This document shows, one piece after another, positions 1 to 12,156 of a stretch of DNA of 64,000 nt. Location: NCBI GenBank assembly GCA_013396995.1, contig VWZP01009168.1:757450-821449 (forward strand), written 5' to 3'. Source of the DNA: Dicaeum eximium. Taxonomy: Eukaryota > Chordata > Aves > Passeriformes > Dicaeidae. The notes under the pieces were generated by a model that was not told where the DNA came from, searched no databases, and saw only the letters and a program-made list of their open reading frames with translations. Made by a program: the position numbers and the translations under genes. The stretch's first letter is position 1. Every line of letters starts with the position of its first letter.

Positions 1-1001
1 ATGGGGATGTTTAGTAAGAGAGCTCCTGTATGGCTTTGGATGGTGGGGATTGTTTTGAATTAATGACAGCATATGTTTCTTTGGTTTTATGTAAACGCTT
101 AATAATTTTGTGGTATATTTATCAATGGGCATGGTGTAAGGGACTAACTAAATAGATTGTTCCAAATTAGTCAAATTAAATGATGGTTTAAATTAGCTTA
201 ATTCCAAATGCTAAATCATGTTGTTAAACCCCAGAACCTTCATGTTTTCCTTTTCCTCTCTAACATTAGAAAGAGAAAAGAGAAAGTAGGGTGAAAAAAA
301 AAAGAAGCATTTGCCAATTAAACAAACTGCCTTTGGGAAAATGATCTTATTATGATTCTATTTCTCATGTATATAGTGGAGATAATTCTCACAAGGCTAG
401 TATGAAGACAAATCTGTATTTAAAGAAATTAAGAAACAATAATGAATAGCAGCATAGAATTTTCTGCATAGTTAAATAAATATTAGATATTTCAATTAAC
501 TTTTGACAAAGCAAATATTCATATTGGGCCAGGTTCAATTCTCAGTGAAGGGAGTCCCAATTAAAAGCAAAAAGAGCATAATGCTTTTGTTCAAAGCCTG
601 TCACTTTAGACAGCAATTTTTAGTGTCCCCTTTCCTTATTCTTCATACCTGGCATATTGTGAGGTTTGATTGTGCTTTTTTCCTCCCCCAGCCAGTGCAA
701 GCTGGGAATGCACAGCTGTGGTGCATCATGGCATCACCACACACCAGCTTTGTGCTACTTTATGATCAATGCAAATAAAACATAATTTTTGAAATGAGCC
801 TTAAATATTAATTCAGTCTTCATTTGCACTCAGCCATGCTCGAATGTCAAATTAGTAGCAGAACCCAGGTAGGAGTTCTGAATTTTGAGTCTGGTTCTCT
901 TTCAGGTCAGGAAGTGTGGAATGTTCAAAAGGCTGTTCAGAGAGCAGCCAGTTGCAGCCAGTGGAGCTGAGACATCTCTCTGTTATAAATTGATTTGAGA
1001 A

Positions 1002-1480
1002 ATCACAGAATCACAGAATGGTTTGGGTTTGAAGGGATCTTAAAGATCTTCCATTTCCAACCCCCTGCCACAACAGGGACACCTTCCACTATCCCAGGTT
1101 GCTCCAAGCCCCATCCAACCTGGCCTTGGATACTTCCAGGGATGGGGCAGCCACAGCTTCTCTGGACTGCCTATGCCAGTGCCTCACCACCCTTGCAGGG
1201 AAGAAGTCCATCCTAATATCTCATCTAACCCTTAACTCTGGCAGTGGGAAGCCATTCCCTGTGTCCTGTCCCCTCTATCCCTTTTCCCAGGTCCCTCTCC
1301 AGCTCTTTTGGAGCCCCTTTAGGCACTGGAAAGGGCTCTGAGCTCTCCCTGAAGCCTTCTCTTTTCCAGCCTGGACACCCCCAGCTCTCCCAGCCTGGCT
1401 CCATAGGAGAGGTGCTCCAGCCCTCTGAGCATCTTCATGTCCTCCTCTGGAACCGTTCCAGCAAGTCCACAGCCTCCTTT
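1002..1480 (-). mobile_element. CR1 LINE fragment, 3' part
   Basis: It begins with two tandem copies of ATCACAGA followed by ATGGTTTGGGTTTGAAGGGA, the reverse complement of the bird CR1 3' end, and continues through the usual CR1 3' region (CACCTTCCACTATCCCAGG, GGATGGGGCAGCCACAGC) and about 250 bp further 5'. It is 5'-truncated, as is normal for CR1. Short open frames crossing it are not genes. The right boundary is approximate. Confidence 0.95.
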
Positions 1481-3653
1481 TATTGGAGCCATGCACATCT
1501 CAGGCAGTTCCTCTGGTCACTGTTTTTCTAAGGGAAGCATTTCCTCTTTAGCTCAGTGTATGACTCACTTATTCCCTGAATTCTGTGATGTGATTTTTAT
1601 CGGGAGTTCCATGTCTTGCAATTATCAAATTAGAAAGGCTTTTCCAAAAGACTAAAGCCCCAACCACAGAATTAGAGTCAGTGGTGTAAATACCACAAGT
1701 TGAGAAATGTCTGTATGCTTCTGGTGTTAAGGAAGCAATACATTTTTGAGTACCACTCTCTATTGTTCTCTGGTTACAGCAGACTCTACCAGACAAAATA
1801 AATCCGAGTAGTTTTGCATTCTCCAGTCATATGCCAAGGAGTAAGCATCTATGAGTATTTAGTACCATGTATTTCAGTTTTAAATAATTAATTTTTATGT
1901 TTTCCTTTCAGACATTCATGAATACACTTACACAATTTCATCATAAAAGTTGATAGATCTGGACTTGTCATGGAAAGTGGCTGAGCTAAACTGTTTATTT
2001 ATGTATCCTAGGTGCAACCTTAAATTAGGGGAGGTGTTTTTATCATGGCACCCTACAGCTGTTGATATTAGTTGAAGCTTTGCAGGGGACACTACAGAAT
2101 CAGGACTTCAGCTCTAAGTTGTAAGACACAATCTTGACTTAACAAGTGGATTGCTGTACTGCACACCAAATTACTTACAAATGTAGCAAAAATTTTGTCT
2201 TTTTAATTTGTGTACGTTTTGCCGTTATTTTGGAAATTAATCTTAAAAAAAAAATTCAAGAAGCAACCTAACTTAAAAAAAAAAACCAAAACATTAATTA
2301 GAAACCTTTTTCATTCTCTGACTGAAGGAACATCACCTGCCAAGCATGCCAGCATGGATATGCCTGTAGTATTATATTGCTTGTGACTCTCCTGCACAGA
2401 ATGGTAATTATTCTTTTGCAGGATGACAAAAGAAAGGCAGGTACTGCTGTTCAACAGGTATGAATACAAGACAAGTCTGTTTTATTAAGAGCAAGGGAAA
2501 AGACAGATTTACAACTATTAAAAATAAGAGGATTCAAAAGAATATGTGTTTTTTATATGGTCTGAAACTTACTCTACCTTCTGCCAGCCAAAATTTTCCC
2601 TACTCTTATGATCCTCTTTTTAAAGTGAAGTTTCAGGAGGGCCTTTCATAGTCTTTGTCAACAGACCTGATTAACAGAGTCAACCTTACAGGACAATGAA
2701 TTTAATCACAAATGTTTCTTACTAGTATCTATCTTGGCTTCACTTCCTTTTCAACATAAAGAGTATAAGAACAATTCTCTAGAAGACTGCCTTTAATTTC
2801 TCATTTAACATTAGTCAAACTATCAAAAGTCTTTTTAGAACCATGTATTGATGGTGGCTATTAATGGGGCAGAGTTTTGCCACACAATTTCTTTTTAAAT
2901 TAGGTTTATTCTTTTATTTGCATTTGTCAGTTAAAGCCAGTGAGTGAGAGAGGGATGGTCCTCAGCAGTTCCCAAACTTCCCTACTGCTCAGTTTACAAA
3001 CTTTACTGAATGTGTTTCTTAACAAGTCATGGCTCAAAAGTGAGTAATTCTTGCCATGTTATAGCTGGGTGAATAGATAAAATATGTCTGGAAATTGAGT
3101 TTCACTTAACTGAGTATGTCTAGCATTGATTGACAGGTTAACTTTGGGTGAAACAACCCCCTTCATCTCCTGCCATTCAGTTTGGATCAGTGGGAGCAGG
3201 ACTGGATCTCCCAGCTCTCCCCCACACCCGGGATGGTGAGAAAGTGTGTGAGGTGTGTTGTGCCTTGAGTTTCTGGCCACAAGTCCAAACAGTGTGTCAG
3301 CTAAAACAAATATTTAAAAAATAGAATGTGATTTTGACTGCCACTAAGACTAAAAATTTAAAGCTCAAGATGCAAAAGAGGCTGCTTTGCTGTCTGTGCC
3401 TCCCACGCCTTGCAGTGATCCCTGTTTTGGTGACTGCAAGATTTACTGGTGAGGTGCTAAAGCTGTTTATATGAACCTCAATCATGAATGGATACAGAGT
3501 CTGGGTAAAGTTTCAGAGGAATGCTATCCAGAAGATATAAAGGTATCCTCATATTAACATGGTATGTAACATTTTTGATGTACAGCCAGATGGAAACCAC
3601 AGGAAAGTGCTACAATGTCCTCAACCAGAAAAGTGAGGGAAGTCAGTAGTCTC

Positions 3654-3669
3654 GATATATTAATATATC
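3654..3669. repeat. Perfect 16-bp AT palindrome
   Basis: GATATATTAATATATC is its own reverse complement and is followed by a further ATATATC. It is a low-complexity inverted repeat with no evident function. Confidence 0.6.
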
Positions 3670-5451
3670 AATATATCCCACATAACTTTTTTCACTTGGT
3701 ATCATAGTTTATCCAAAATTATTTTAGGTTTTTTGGAAAGCACTGATAGAAGATAGCCATAAATTTAACACATAATTTTACAAAATTCATGATGATGCAT
3801 GTTATAGAAGAAAAAAATATTTTCCTGTAAAAATCAAAGGTATTCCATGAAATGGAAATGTTTCGTTTCCAGGTTCCTGCCCCACATTTCAGACTATCAG
3901 TAATAAATTTAGACAAGGAATTTGGATATGATATGGAACTGGTTCAAATGAATACAGTATGTGTAGATTTTGCATATGTTCAAGGGCAAAGTATTACAGG
4001 GGCAGTGAGTCCCTATCAAGAGGTCACTTTTATTTATTCCTTAAGCAATGAGATCATGACTGCTGGGAATTAATGCATTCATTTTATTATTGTCTGTGCA
4101 ATTTCATTTGCTTTCTTTCTTCATAATTCCCTTGTAATTTTTACATAATCTTAAATAGTCCTGCCAGCTCCCTTCCCCCTACTTATCTGCACGGAGTTTG
4201 CTGGATTACGTGTTTCATAGTTCCAGGGAGATGAATGGAGTTAACTTTCAGCTGGGTACAAAGCTGCCCTTGTTTATTCTGGAATTGCTTGGAGATCAGA
4301 GCAGGAACTGAAATTACTGAGTCATTCTTTACTCTTGGCCCTTGCTTGGCCCTGAAATGGAAGTTGTTGCCCAGTTGGTGCTGGTGGTGCTCACCCCTCA
4401 CTCCTCAGAGGAGGATTCATTTGGCTTTCTGAGGATGCCTGAGCTGTGCAGAGTAGACCTAATCCAGCATCCCTCAGGCTCCACTGCTGATGGCCACTGA
4501 CAAATTCATAGATGTCTTCCATTTGACAGATTAAATACTGACTTCAGGATGGAGTTCCTCACTGAAAGTGTCTAATGTCTTTTTTACAATAAAAGGACTT
4601 TAGATGACTAATTAGGTCTTCAGTTCTTCAAGTGAATTCCATCTTTTGTCTCTGGACAGAAATTCTATAATGAAGATTATAATTTCAAAAGTATATTTCA
4701 ATTAATATTTAATATTTAATAATTCACCCTTTTTCTTGACATTTGCAGTTGTAGATCCTTAAAATCTCTGTAACATTTGAGATTTTTAAGGCTTTAAGGT
4801 CTTAAACTCTGTTTATTGCAGGGAATTATACTAATAATACTGTGGAGAAAAAAGTAAAACTATTTTTTACTGTGAAAATACATTAAAATTGAGATCAGCT
4901 TGGTCTACCATAAAAAGACCTCATCTTCTAATATTGGGAATGTTGTTCTAAGCACATGAGCACTCAAAGCCTTTACTAAATCAAAGGCCCTAAGTTTGCT
5001 GGGCAGATTTGTTCAGCTTAAGGGCTGCTGCAGAATATGTAGTATGTTCTGTAAGAGGTGGGTAAAAAAAAACCCTGGATATGTGTACTTTATAAGCAAA
5101 TCAAGTATTGCATACAAAACCTATTGATCTTTCCTCAAATGACATTTTTATTTCCTGTGTAAAACTGAGTAAGCTTAGACTTTGAAAATGCTTACTCTTA
5201 ATCCCCTCCTTTTTTTTTCTTTGCTTTCCAATTCAAGGGATTCTCAGAACAGTAAATACTTTTTTCCTCTATGTAACAGAAGTCTTCAGATGGTGATAAT
5301 CCTCAGATAATGTCAAAATTCAGAAGACTAAAAATGTATTTTCAGCATATTTTGTAAATACTTCAACATTGAGCTACTTTGTGCTTTATTTCTCAGGTTT
5401 TGTTGGGTTTGTTTTTTTTTTTAATCTTGGTAATTTTTGCTAAAGCTGCTT

Positions 5452-5875
5452 ATCAGAATCACAAAATAGTTTGGGTTGGAAGAGCCCTTAAAATATTATC
5501 TCTCTCCAACCCCCTTCCATGGCCAGGGACCTCTTCCCAGGCTGCTCAACCTGGCCTTGGACACTTCCATGGATGGGGCAGCCACAGCTTCTCTGGGCAC
5601 CCTGCCAGGGCCTCCCCACCCTCACAGGGAGGAATTCCTTCCCAAAATCCCATCTAACCCCTCCCTGTGTCAGTGAACCATTCACCCTTATCCTGTGCCT
5701 CCGTCCCTTGTCCCAAGTCCTTCTCCAGCTCTCTTGGAGCCCCTTTAGGCTCTGGAAGGGGCTCCAAGATCTCCCTGGATCCTTCTCCAGGCTGCACAAC
5801 CCCAGCTCTCCCAGCCTGGCTCTGTAGGAAATCTGCTCCAGCCCTTGGAGCATCTCCATTGCCCTACAACCACCC
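5452..5875 (-). mobile_element. CR1 LINE fragment, 3' part
   Basis: It starts with a degraded tail (ATCAGAATCACAAAATAG) and then TTTGGGTTGGAAGAGCCCTT, followed by the CR1 core (GGACACTTCCATGGATGGGG, GCCACAGCTTCTCTGGGC) and the more 5' segment with CTCTTGGAGCCCCTTTAGGC. Open frames of up to 123 codons cross it on both strands. They are accidental readings of the GC-rich CR1 3' region and do not resemble the CR1 ORF2 endonuclease or reverse transcriptase. Confidence 0.95.
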
Positions 5876-5984
5876 TACAATTCAGGCCTTGACCACCCTG
5901 CAGTTTTTGTCCTCCCACCCCAGAGCTGTCAGGCACAGCACACAGTGCCCTGTTATTCTCTAGTCTAAGTAAAAAATAAATTAT

Positions 5985-6330
5985 TTAGCATTCTATTCCG
6001 GCAACATCAGCCCTTGCAGGGCACCTTTGGTTTTCCCTGGGGTAGCGAGCTTTTAATGGCTCTTTTGAAACCATGATAGGCCCCCAGTGAGAGTTCTTGA
6101 GCAGAGGGAGCCAGGGAATCACGGCACAGGATGAGTATGGGAGGTTTGGGAAAGCAGCACCTTCCTCCCAGCACAGTTGCCAAGCACAGGGGTGTCCAGC
6201 CGTGCCACATACATTTTCCAAACGTTCCAGCTCAGCAGCTCCGCGGCACAATTCCTTCAAACACGGAGCAGTCGGTGAGCAAATTATTGTTTGGCCTCTT
6301 GCCTTCCTCCCCCCACACAAAGAGCTTTGT
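5985..6330. other. GC-richer unique block in the intron, possible conserved element
   Basis: This block follows the CR1 directly but is not CR1. It has more CpG than its surroundings (AAACGTT, CCGCGG, CACGGAG, GTCGGTG at about 6218-6275). Overlapping short open frames exist on both strands, including 111 codons on the minus strand, but none shows a recognisable protein. It could be a regulatory element or an unrecognised old repeat. No function is assigned. Confidence 0.35.
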
Positions 6331-8007
6331 ATGTCAAGAGTGAAAGCTTCAAAACGGAATAAAAATAAGATTATTTTTCATCCTGGATGGTAGGTGACAA
6401 CATGCAACTCTTTACCTTTTTCTTTCCTTTCCCTTTTTAGTTTTTTATGCTGAAAGAAAGATGTAATGCTCCACATTTTTGGAAGACTAAGCAGACGTTT
6501 ACGGTGCCAGGTCCTATCTACTGCATCCTTCAGCATGTTCCAAAGAAAGCATGAAAAGTATTTTAACTCTTCTATACAGCACATAACTCAGCTTCTTAAC
6601 TGCTTAGAGTGACTAGTACTACTAGAGAGGGAGTAAAAACTATCTGTTTTTAATTCTTTTGATAAACCAGTTGAGCAGTGTCATTGCTGCCATTTGTTGT
6701 GTCTGCTTTCAAGCTGAGGTTGCTTCAAGGTGGAGTTTCATTAGAGGTTTCACTATTTCTTCATGTCAGAAATATTCCCAGCAAACTGACATTTATTCTG
6801 ATGAAAGGGAACTTCAGTCCTGTTGGAGTGATATGCTGCTCCTTCCAACAACAAAATTTGGAAAATTTCACTTGTATAAGTTGGAAGTTGTCTTAGTTTA
6901 AACATCCTGTATAATTTCTTGTTTTCAAAAAAAAAGTTGAGAGAAAAAAGAAAACAACCGAAACCAGAACTGTGAAAAAGGATAAGTAGGTATCCTTTAG
7001 ACCTACAGATAAAATTATTTTAACAAATTTTTTATGACATCCCCAACCCTAGATCCAATTTTCTTTAAACTCTTTTAGCCTGGAGTCATGCTATGTTCAC
7101 AGTAATGTCCTCACTCTTTCTTCTCCCTTTTTATCCCATGTCACTGATTTGTTTTGAGTTTATAAAATATACCTTAGGAATGCAAAGGTAAGGGAACATT
7201 ACATTTTTTCGAAGCAGGGATGACATAGGAGGAAAAAAAAATAAAATACTACTTGTGGTCTTGAGAAGTGAAGAGGAAAAAGATGTTGTCTTTGGGTTGG
7301 TGTTTCCTTAAAGGTGACCCAGCTGTGCCACTCATCTGTTCATTTCTTCTGCATTTGATGGTTATTTATAGACTATTCTAAAAGTGGGAGGACTGAAGGA
7401 ATGTCTGTCTTTATCCTTCAAACTGTGAGGGTCCATACCACCATGTGAGGGTTCTTTTGTTAAAGTGAATTAGGGAAAAAAGTAAAGTCCAGTTATTTAT
7501 GACAAACACTTTTATTTGCTGGCAGTTTAGAGCATCACACCAGAATCCACCTTTAAAAAAGAATTATTTTAAAGAGAGAATTGAAGGAAGAATTCTATTT
7601 CACATATATGTAAACAATTTTGCTAAATAAAAATATTTGTACAGAGAGAAAACAATTGAAAGTATTTATTTAGTATATAAGAACAACATTAAATCCAGTG
7701 TTTAGACAACTACTGTATACAATTTGTAGAGAGAAATTAAGTCCCTATTGGAAAAATCCCTCAGCAGCACCTTTCTTTTAATAAATCTTTGAAATTTTTC
7801 ACTTACAAAGAAACTTGTAATACTTATAAATTAAACCTGTAGCCTTTGACAGTCTGCATTTTTAGAGCTTTGGGTCTATTTGCTGAGAGTAGCCATTGCT
7901 GAATCATTTAATTTAACATAACTGCTTTGGGGATTAATCTGGTTTTACCATTTCCATATTACATTATGGGATGCCTGTGAAAGTTAAAGTATCCTTGTCA
8001 AATTTCT

Positions 8008-8072
8008 GGGGTGGGGTTTTTTGGGGTTTTTTGGGGTTTTTCCTCATGTTGGGGTTTTTTGGGGTTTTTTTT
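8008..8072 (+). repeat. (GGGGTTTTTT)n run, potential G-quadruplex
   Basis: Six GGGG tracts lie at 8008-8011, 8013-8016, 8023-8026, 8033-8036, 8051-8054 and 8061-8064. The later ones are separated by T6 loops, with one 14-bp interruption (8037-8050). The G-rich strand is the sense strand of SUPT3H, so both the DNA and the intronic RNA could fold into a quadruplex. Confidence 0.85.
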
Positions 8073-9003
8073 AATCTTTTCAGGTAGGACTTTGAAGAAT
8101 ACTTCCTCACATTACCATGTCATATGATTTTGTTTTTCCATGCCTTCCTTGTTGTTTCAAGCAGTTTTAAATCCCTGGGAGGGCTGGATGTGAAGGGTAA
8201 TAGCCAATGGCTTAACATAAAGGTGGCAACAGGAAAAAAAAAAGATTATAGAGTTTAAACCACATTGCAAAAAAACTCAGTCTTGAAATTATTTGAAGAA
8301 GATATCTCTTAAATATGTGAAAAATTAAACCCCAAAATAGAGGCTTTTATAAAGCATAAACTAAATTACACAAGGAATTCTAGGACTGCTGTTTGTAGGA
8401 TGTATTATGTGAGAAGTGACCTGTGCTATGCAGAAGTTCAGATTAGATTATTTCTGTGATACCTTCTGTTTTCAAAAGTACAGCTGAATTAATTCAGGGG
8501 CAAAGTTGAGTTCTGTAATGGGTTGAAATTACAGCATGGATTGTGAAAATTATTTTTAAAGTAATACAAACTCAATCTAGACTTAACATCTTGTTGGAAT
8601 GGATTAACTGAAAATTTTTATTAATATGAAATGTCAACTCCTCAAAATGTAGTCAGGTTGCTAGAACCATGCATAGGAGAACTGGAAGGTGCCTGAGTAG
8701 AACAGTTTCTACCATGGTCACTAAAGGTCCAAATATAGTCAAAATGATTGACTGGGTAGAGAAGAAAAGCAAGGACAATCCAGGTGTATTCCTGGTCAGC
8801 TTGTGGTTTAGTTTACAGCTAAATTGAACATGTTGACTGTGAAGCCAATCTCCTAAGTGAAGAGTTGGATGGTTGTAGGAGAGTGACCTAAAAGGCAGAG
8901 AATAGAGGAAGAAACTGTGAGTTTGAAGTGCTAATTTTATTTAATTGCTTTTCCCCCTGATTTGAGAGCTGATAAAGCCAAATGCAGGTTGTATAGCATG
9001 GAG

Positions 9004-9050
9004 ACACACACACACACACATATGTGTGTGTATATATACATATATATTTA
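9004..9050. repeat. CA/TG/TA dinucleotide microsatellite with palindromic centre
   Basis: (AC)n passes directly into (TG)n and then into TA-rich sequence. Positions 9012-9031 (ACACACACATATGTGTGTGT) are a perfect 20-bp palindrome. The tract is likely to vary in length between individuals. Confidence 0.9.
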
Positions 9051-10381
9051 CCTTCTATTAAATTAGATTGAAGAACTCTGTGATTTTGATTTCAGATGTA
9101 AAATTGTTCAGGGCATCAGAGCAAAGTTTGTGTCTATGTGTGTGGTTTTTCCCTTGTTTTTGTCCTTGGTGTGAGCACACCTGTACTTTGCATTCTTTGT
9201 TGGTGGTTTCTTGAGCTTCATGGGCCCACTACCCAAGCAGAGTCTCAGTGCCATCACCCCCTCCTGACACCACTTTGTATCTGTAGAGATAGTTCAGGTG
9301 TGGTGATTTATTCATTGAATTAGCTTGGAAGACACCTATATTCCTTTCCTTGTTGTTTAAAACAGTCTGCTTGATTGAGACATTGGACTAAGCTGTCTGC
9401 TTCTGACAGGGACAATCCTTCTTTTTAATCTAACTACTGCTTCCTGCCTCTGATACATGAAGGGCTTAATCTCTTGTGGAGACCAGACTTTTACCTTGTG
9501 AAAATCCGCCCTGCTCTGCTGAAGTAAACAGAACTCAAGCACCTGCTCAGAGCTAACCATGGACTTCAGTGCTGCTTCAACCATGATTCAATTACAGCAT
9601 CCTGTATATGTGGAGGGGAGGGTGTGCATAGTGTTTGTGGTTTCCTAACTTGACTCTTTGGAGATTCATTCTTTTGGTTGGCACTGGACTCCACGTGAAA
9701 TACATTCTTAAATGCAGTAGTGAACATTTGAAGATATTTTTTCTCCCACAAGCTCTAATTCAATCTAATTTCCTTTCTGTTCCTAAAGTGTTCAGAAGTA
9801 TAAAAACTGAAGCATAAATTAAGAGTGGGGGGAAAAAAAAACAGACACATGTACCATTTATTTATTACTGTGTATTGAGTGTGGGAAGGGACACTTCAAT
9901 GCCCCTCTCTGTTTGGAACATCAGTATGATGGAATTTATTAATTTCACAATTTAGAAGCACACAGGTTCAGTTCTGCTCAGCACAGAACGTGTTGGCCTT
10001 GGTCCAGGAGAATATTTCACTTTTCTGGTCATCTGTAAACACACAGGCAGAATACTCATGTGCTTCAGTTTACACGTGCACCTCGGTCAGGGCAGCAGTG
10101 CTCAGCACCTCTCTGCTCTCAGCCCTCACCACAGGGCTGGGTGAGCAGTGTGCAGGCAGGTTTTGATAATAGGAATTGACACCCTCCTCTGGGAAATTTA
10201 ACTCACAAGACTAATAACCCATCTGTGGTTTATATTTCTGCATCTTGACTTGTTCAATGCATGTTTAATTTGGGAGGGTTGCTTCAAGGTTGTGGCGAGG
10301 GCGCTTTGGTGCTATAATTTCTGTTGTGGAATGCAGTCTTGTTGGAATAAGGTACATCATGTACTTTTACTCTTTTGTCAG

Positions 10382-10457
10382 AGAGCAGAAAGACAAACAC
10401 GAACCATGGACTCAGTCCAGTATGCAGAATTCTGTGAAAGTCGGCAATTGAGTTTTT
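10382..10457 (+). CDS. SUPT3H: SUPT3H internal exon (linker before the second histone fold)
   Basis: This exon encodes 25 residues, reading RAERQTRTMDSVQ then YAEFCESRQLSF, plus the first base of a split Ser codon. It matches the linker that joins the two histone-fold regions of vertebrate SUPT3H; recalled human differences are Ile for Thr and Ala for Val. SUPT3H is the homologue of yeast Spt3, a nuclear subunit of the SAGA-type coactivator complexes (STAGA, TFTC, PCAF) that helps deliver TBP to promoters. The acceptor is TTTTACTCTTTTGTCAG ending at 10381 and the donor is GTAAGT at 10458, leaving phase 1. The frame stays open about 130 bp upstream of the acceptor, but that extension has no similarity to SUPT3H. 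It corresponds to roughly residues 169-193 of the 317-residue human protein, estimated by counting back from the C-terminus. Confidence 0.93.
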
Positions 10458-11352
10458 GTAAGTATTAGAATGGCTGCACTATATTAAGATGTATAATTGT
10501 TATTTCATTTAATAGAGAGCACACCAGAACCTCATGTTTTTTGAAAGCGCTTCTGTTTCATTTGCAATAATAAAACTTAAAATTCTTTGTCTGTGGAACT
10601 CCTGGGAACAGTTAATTTAGCACAGTTTCAGGCCATCAGGCAGAGTATTTTATTTGAATATTTACCAAGCTTTCTATGTGCTCAAATACTGAGCTGGTGG
10701 GTAAAGACAGAACTGATGAGGAGTTAATGAATTAAAACCACTCTTGCCCGAAGTCTGTCGTGGTGGTGCTAAAGTCGGCGCAGCAGCAAAGTTTCATGGC
10801 TGCAGGTTTTTCGGAATGCCCCTAAAATTAGAGAAGAGCAATAAGTTTTGCTTTTATTTCCTGATCCACAGAGACACAAAGAACTTACTAAAGAGTCTTT
10901 TCTATTTTAAGCTGTAAGCTCCTGCTGTGGAATTTATTCACCATTAGCCAAGTTCATCAGTATATGCCATTCCAACACTAATAACATGATGACAGAATTA
11001 GGGCTTTACTAGCACTGAAAACCAACTTACTAGAAGTACTTGTGGGCCATGACTATAATGAACTGTAAATTAATGGGCTTGATCATGTAGTAAAACATCA
11101 TTACAGAAGCGGTTAAGTGATGACTAAAGTTTTAGGTCAAATGTCAGAGAAAGGGAGGTGGAGGAGCCAGTAAAAATCATGACAAAACAGCACATGATCC
11201 TACAACACAGACTTGAACACAGTGGTGCTGTTAAAGGAGAGACCTTATCTTGTTCTTCCTTTTAAATTCAAAGAAAGAGTGACTCGTTTATGGCAAATAA
11301 ATGACACATTTGAGATACTGCTCTCCAACAGCAAATGTTAGCAAATGTAGGA

Positions 11353-11394
11353 GAACATGTTTTGTAACATGTTTCTTCTTTTTGAAACATGTTT
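11353..11394. promoter_or_regulatory. Three clustered p53-family half-site-like motifs
   Basis: GAACATGTTT (11353-11362), TAACATGTTT (11365-11374) and AAACATGTTT (11385-11394) compare with the p53-family half-site RRRCWWGYYY. The first and third fit at 10 of 10 positions and the second at 9 of 10. The spacers are 2 and 10 bp, inside the 0-13 bp range used by p53, p63 and p73. This is sequence resemblance only; binding and conservation are unknown. Confidence 0.4.
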
Positions 11395-12117
11395 CTTTTT
11401 CTAATTCAGTGTGTTTTTTGCATTTAGTTATAATTTGGCATCACACATCTGTGAACCATTAGATAAATGATACTTCAGATTAGGGTGACTTCAGGAAATG
11501 AGGGGTTTGTGATAAAGTCATTTTTAAAACCCCAAAATTGCCATCTGGAGACAGAACAAATAAAAATCTTAAATTTGCAAAATAAAATAGAATGTAGCTG
11601 ACCAAGAGATTGCAATCTATAAAAATATCTCAGTGCTATTTTCACAGTGTTTTTAAATGACCATGTCTATATGGTTCTTTTTCACTGACATTTAATGTCA
11701 TTAAAGAAAAAGAGAATTACAGTGGTTAGAAAATAGTAGTACCAAGAGAGACTTGGGCACAAATTCAATTGCACAAAATGAGCTCAATTAGACAGAATGC
11801 ACCAAAGGCCATGCAGAACATTTGTCCAAAGGCTTTTTTTACTTATTTATTTCAGTAAAAATTGACTGTGTTACTATGTTTAATGAAGTGTATTGCTGTA
11901 ATATAAGCCCATAACAACTGTGTCACAAGAGAATGAACCTGGAGGGACTTCAACAAATTTGTTCTAAAAATATATATTAATAATTACAGCTCCAGGTATT
12001 TCTGCACTTTTAAAGACAGGCAAAAGAAAAGGTCCCTCAAAGAATCAAGTACTACAGAATTGCAAACTTAAATTCTAGGGAACATTTTGTGATCATTTTA
12101 TCACCTTCACAATTCTC

Positions 12118-12156
12118 ATGTTTCTTTCTTTTTTTTTGTTTCTTTTTCTTTCTTTA
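12118..12156. repeat. Pyrimidine-rich low-complexity tract
   Basis: Runs of T interrupted by single C or G (TTTCTTTCTTTTTTTTTG and following). It lies deep in the intron, about 900 bp before the acceptor, so it is unlikely to be the polypyrimidine tract of the next exon. Confidence 0.7.

Larger units (their letters stand above)
1..10381 (+). other. SUPT3H: SUPT3H intron (3' part), upstream of the first visible exon
   Basis: No exon of SUPT3H or any other gene was recognised here. The exon just upstream in the vertebrate protein should end on a codon boundary just before the R-A-E-R-Q-T residues, and nothing matching the acidic linker expected there was found, so it probably lies left of the window. 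The stretch contains two CR1 copies, a GC-richer unique block, a G-run repeat and a CA/TG repeat, listed separately. The rest is AT-rich unique sequence. Calling it intron is an inference from the orientation of the downstream exons. Confidence 0.75.

Noticed and set aside
2421..2459. Exon-like block: TTCTTTTGCAG acceptor, 36 bp, CAG|GTATGAAT donor
   Set aside because: Its translation does not match the SUPT3H residues expected before 10382 in any frame. Chance splice-like pairs are common in 10 kb.
5488..5859. 123-codon minus-strand frame
   Set aside because: Entirely inside the CR1 3' region and reads it in sense. It lacks reverse transcriptase motifs, so it is not a functional CR1 ORF.
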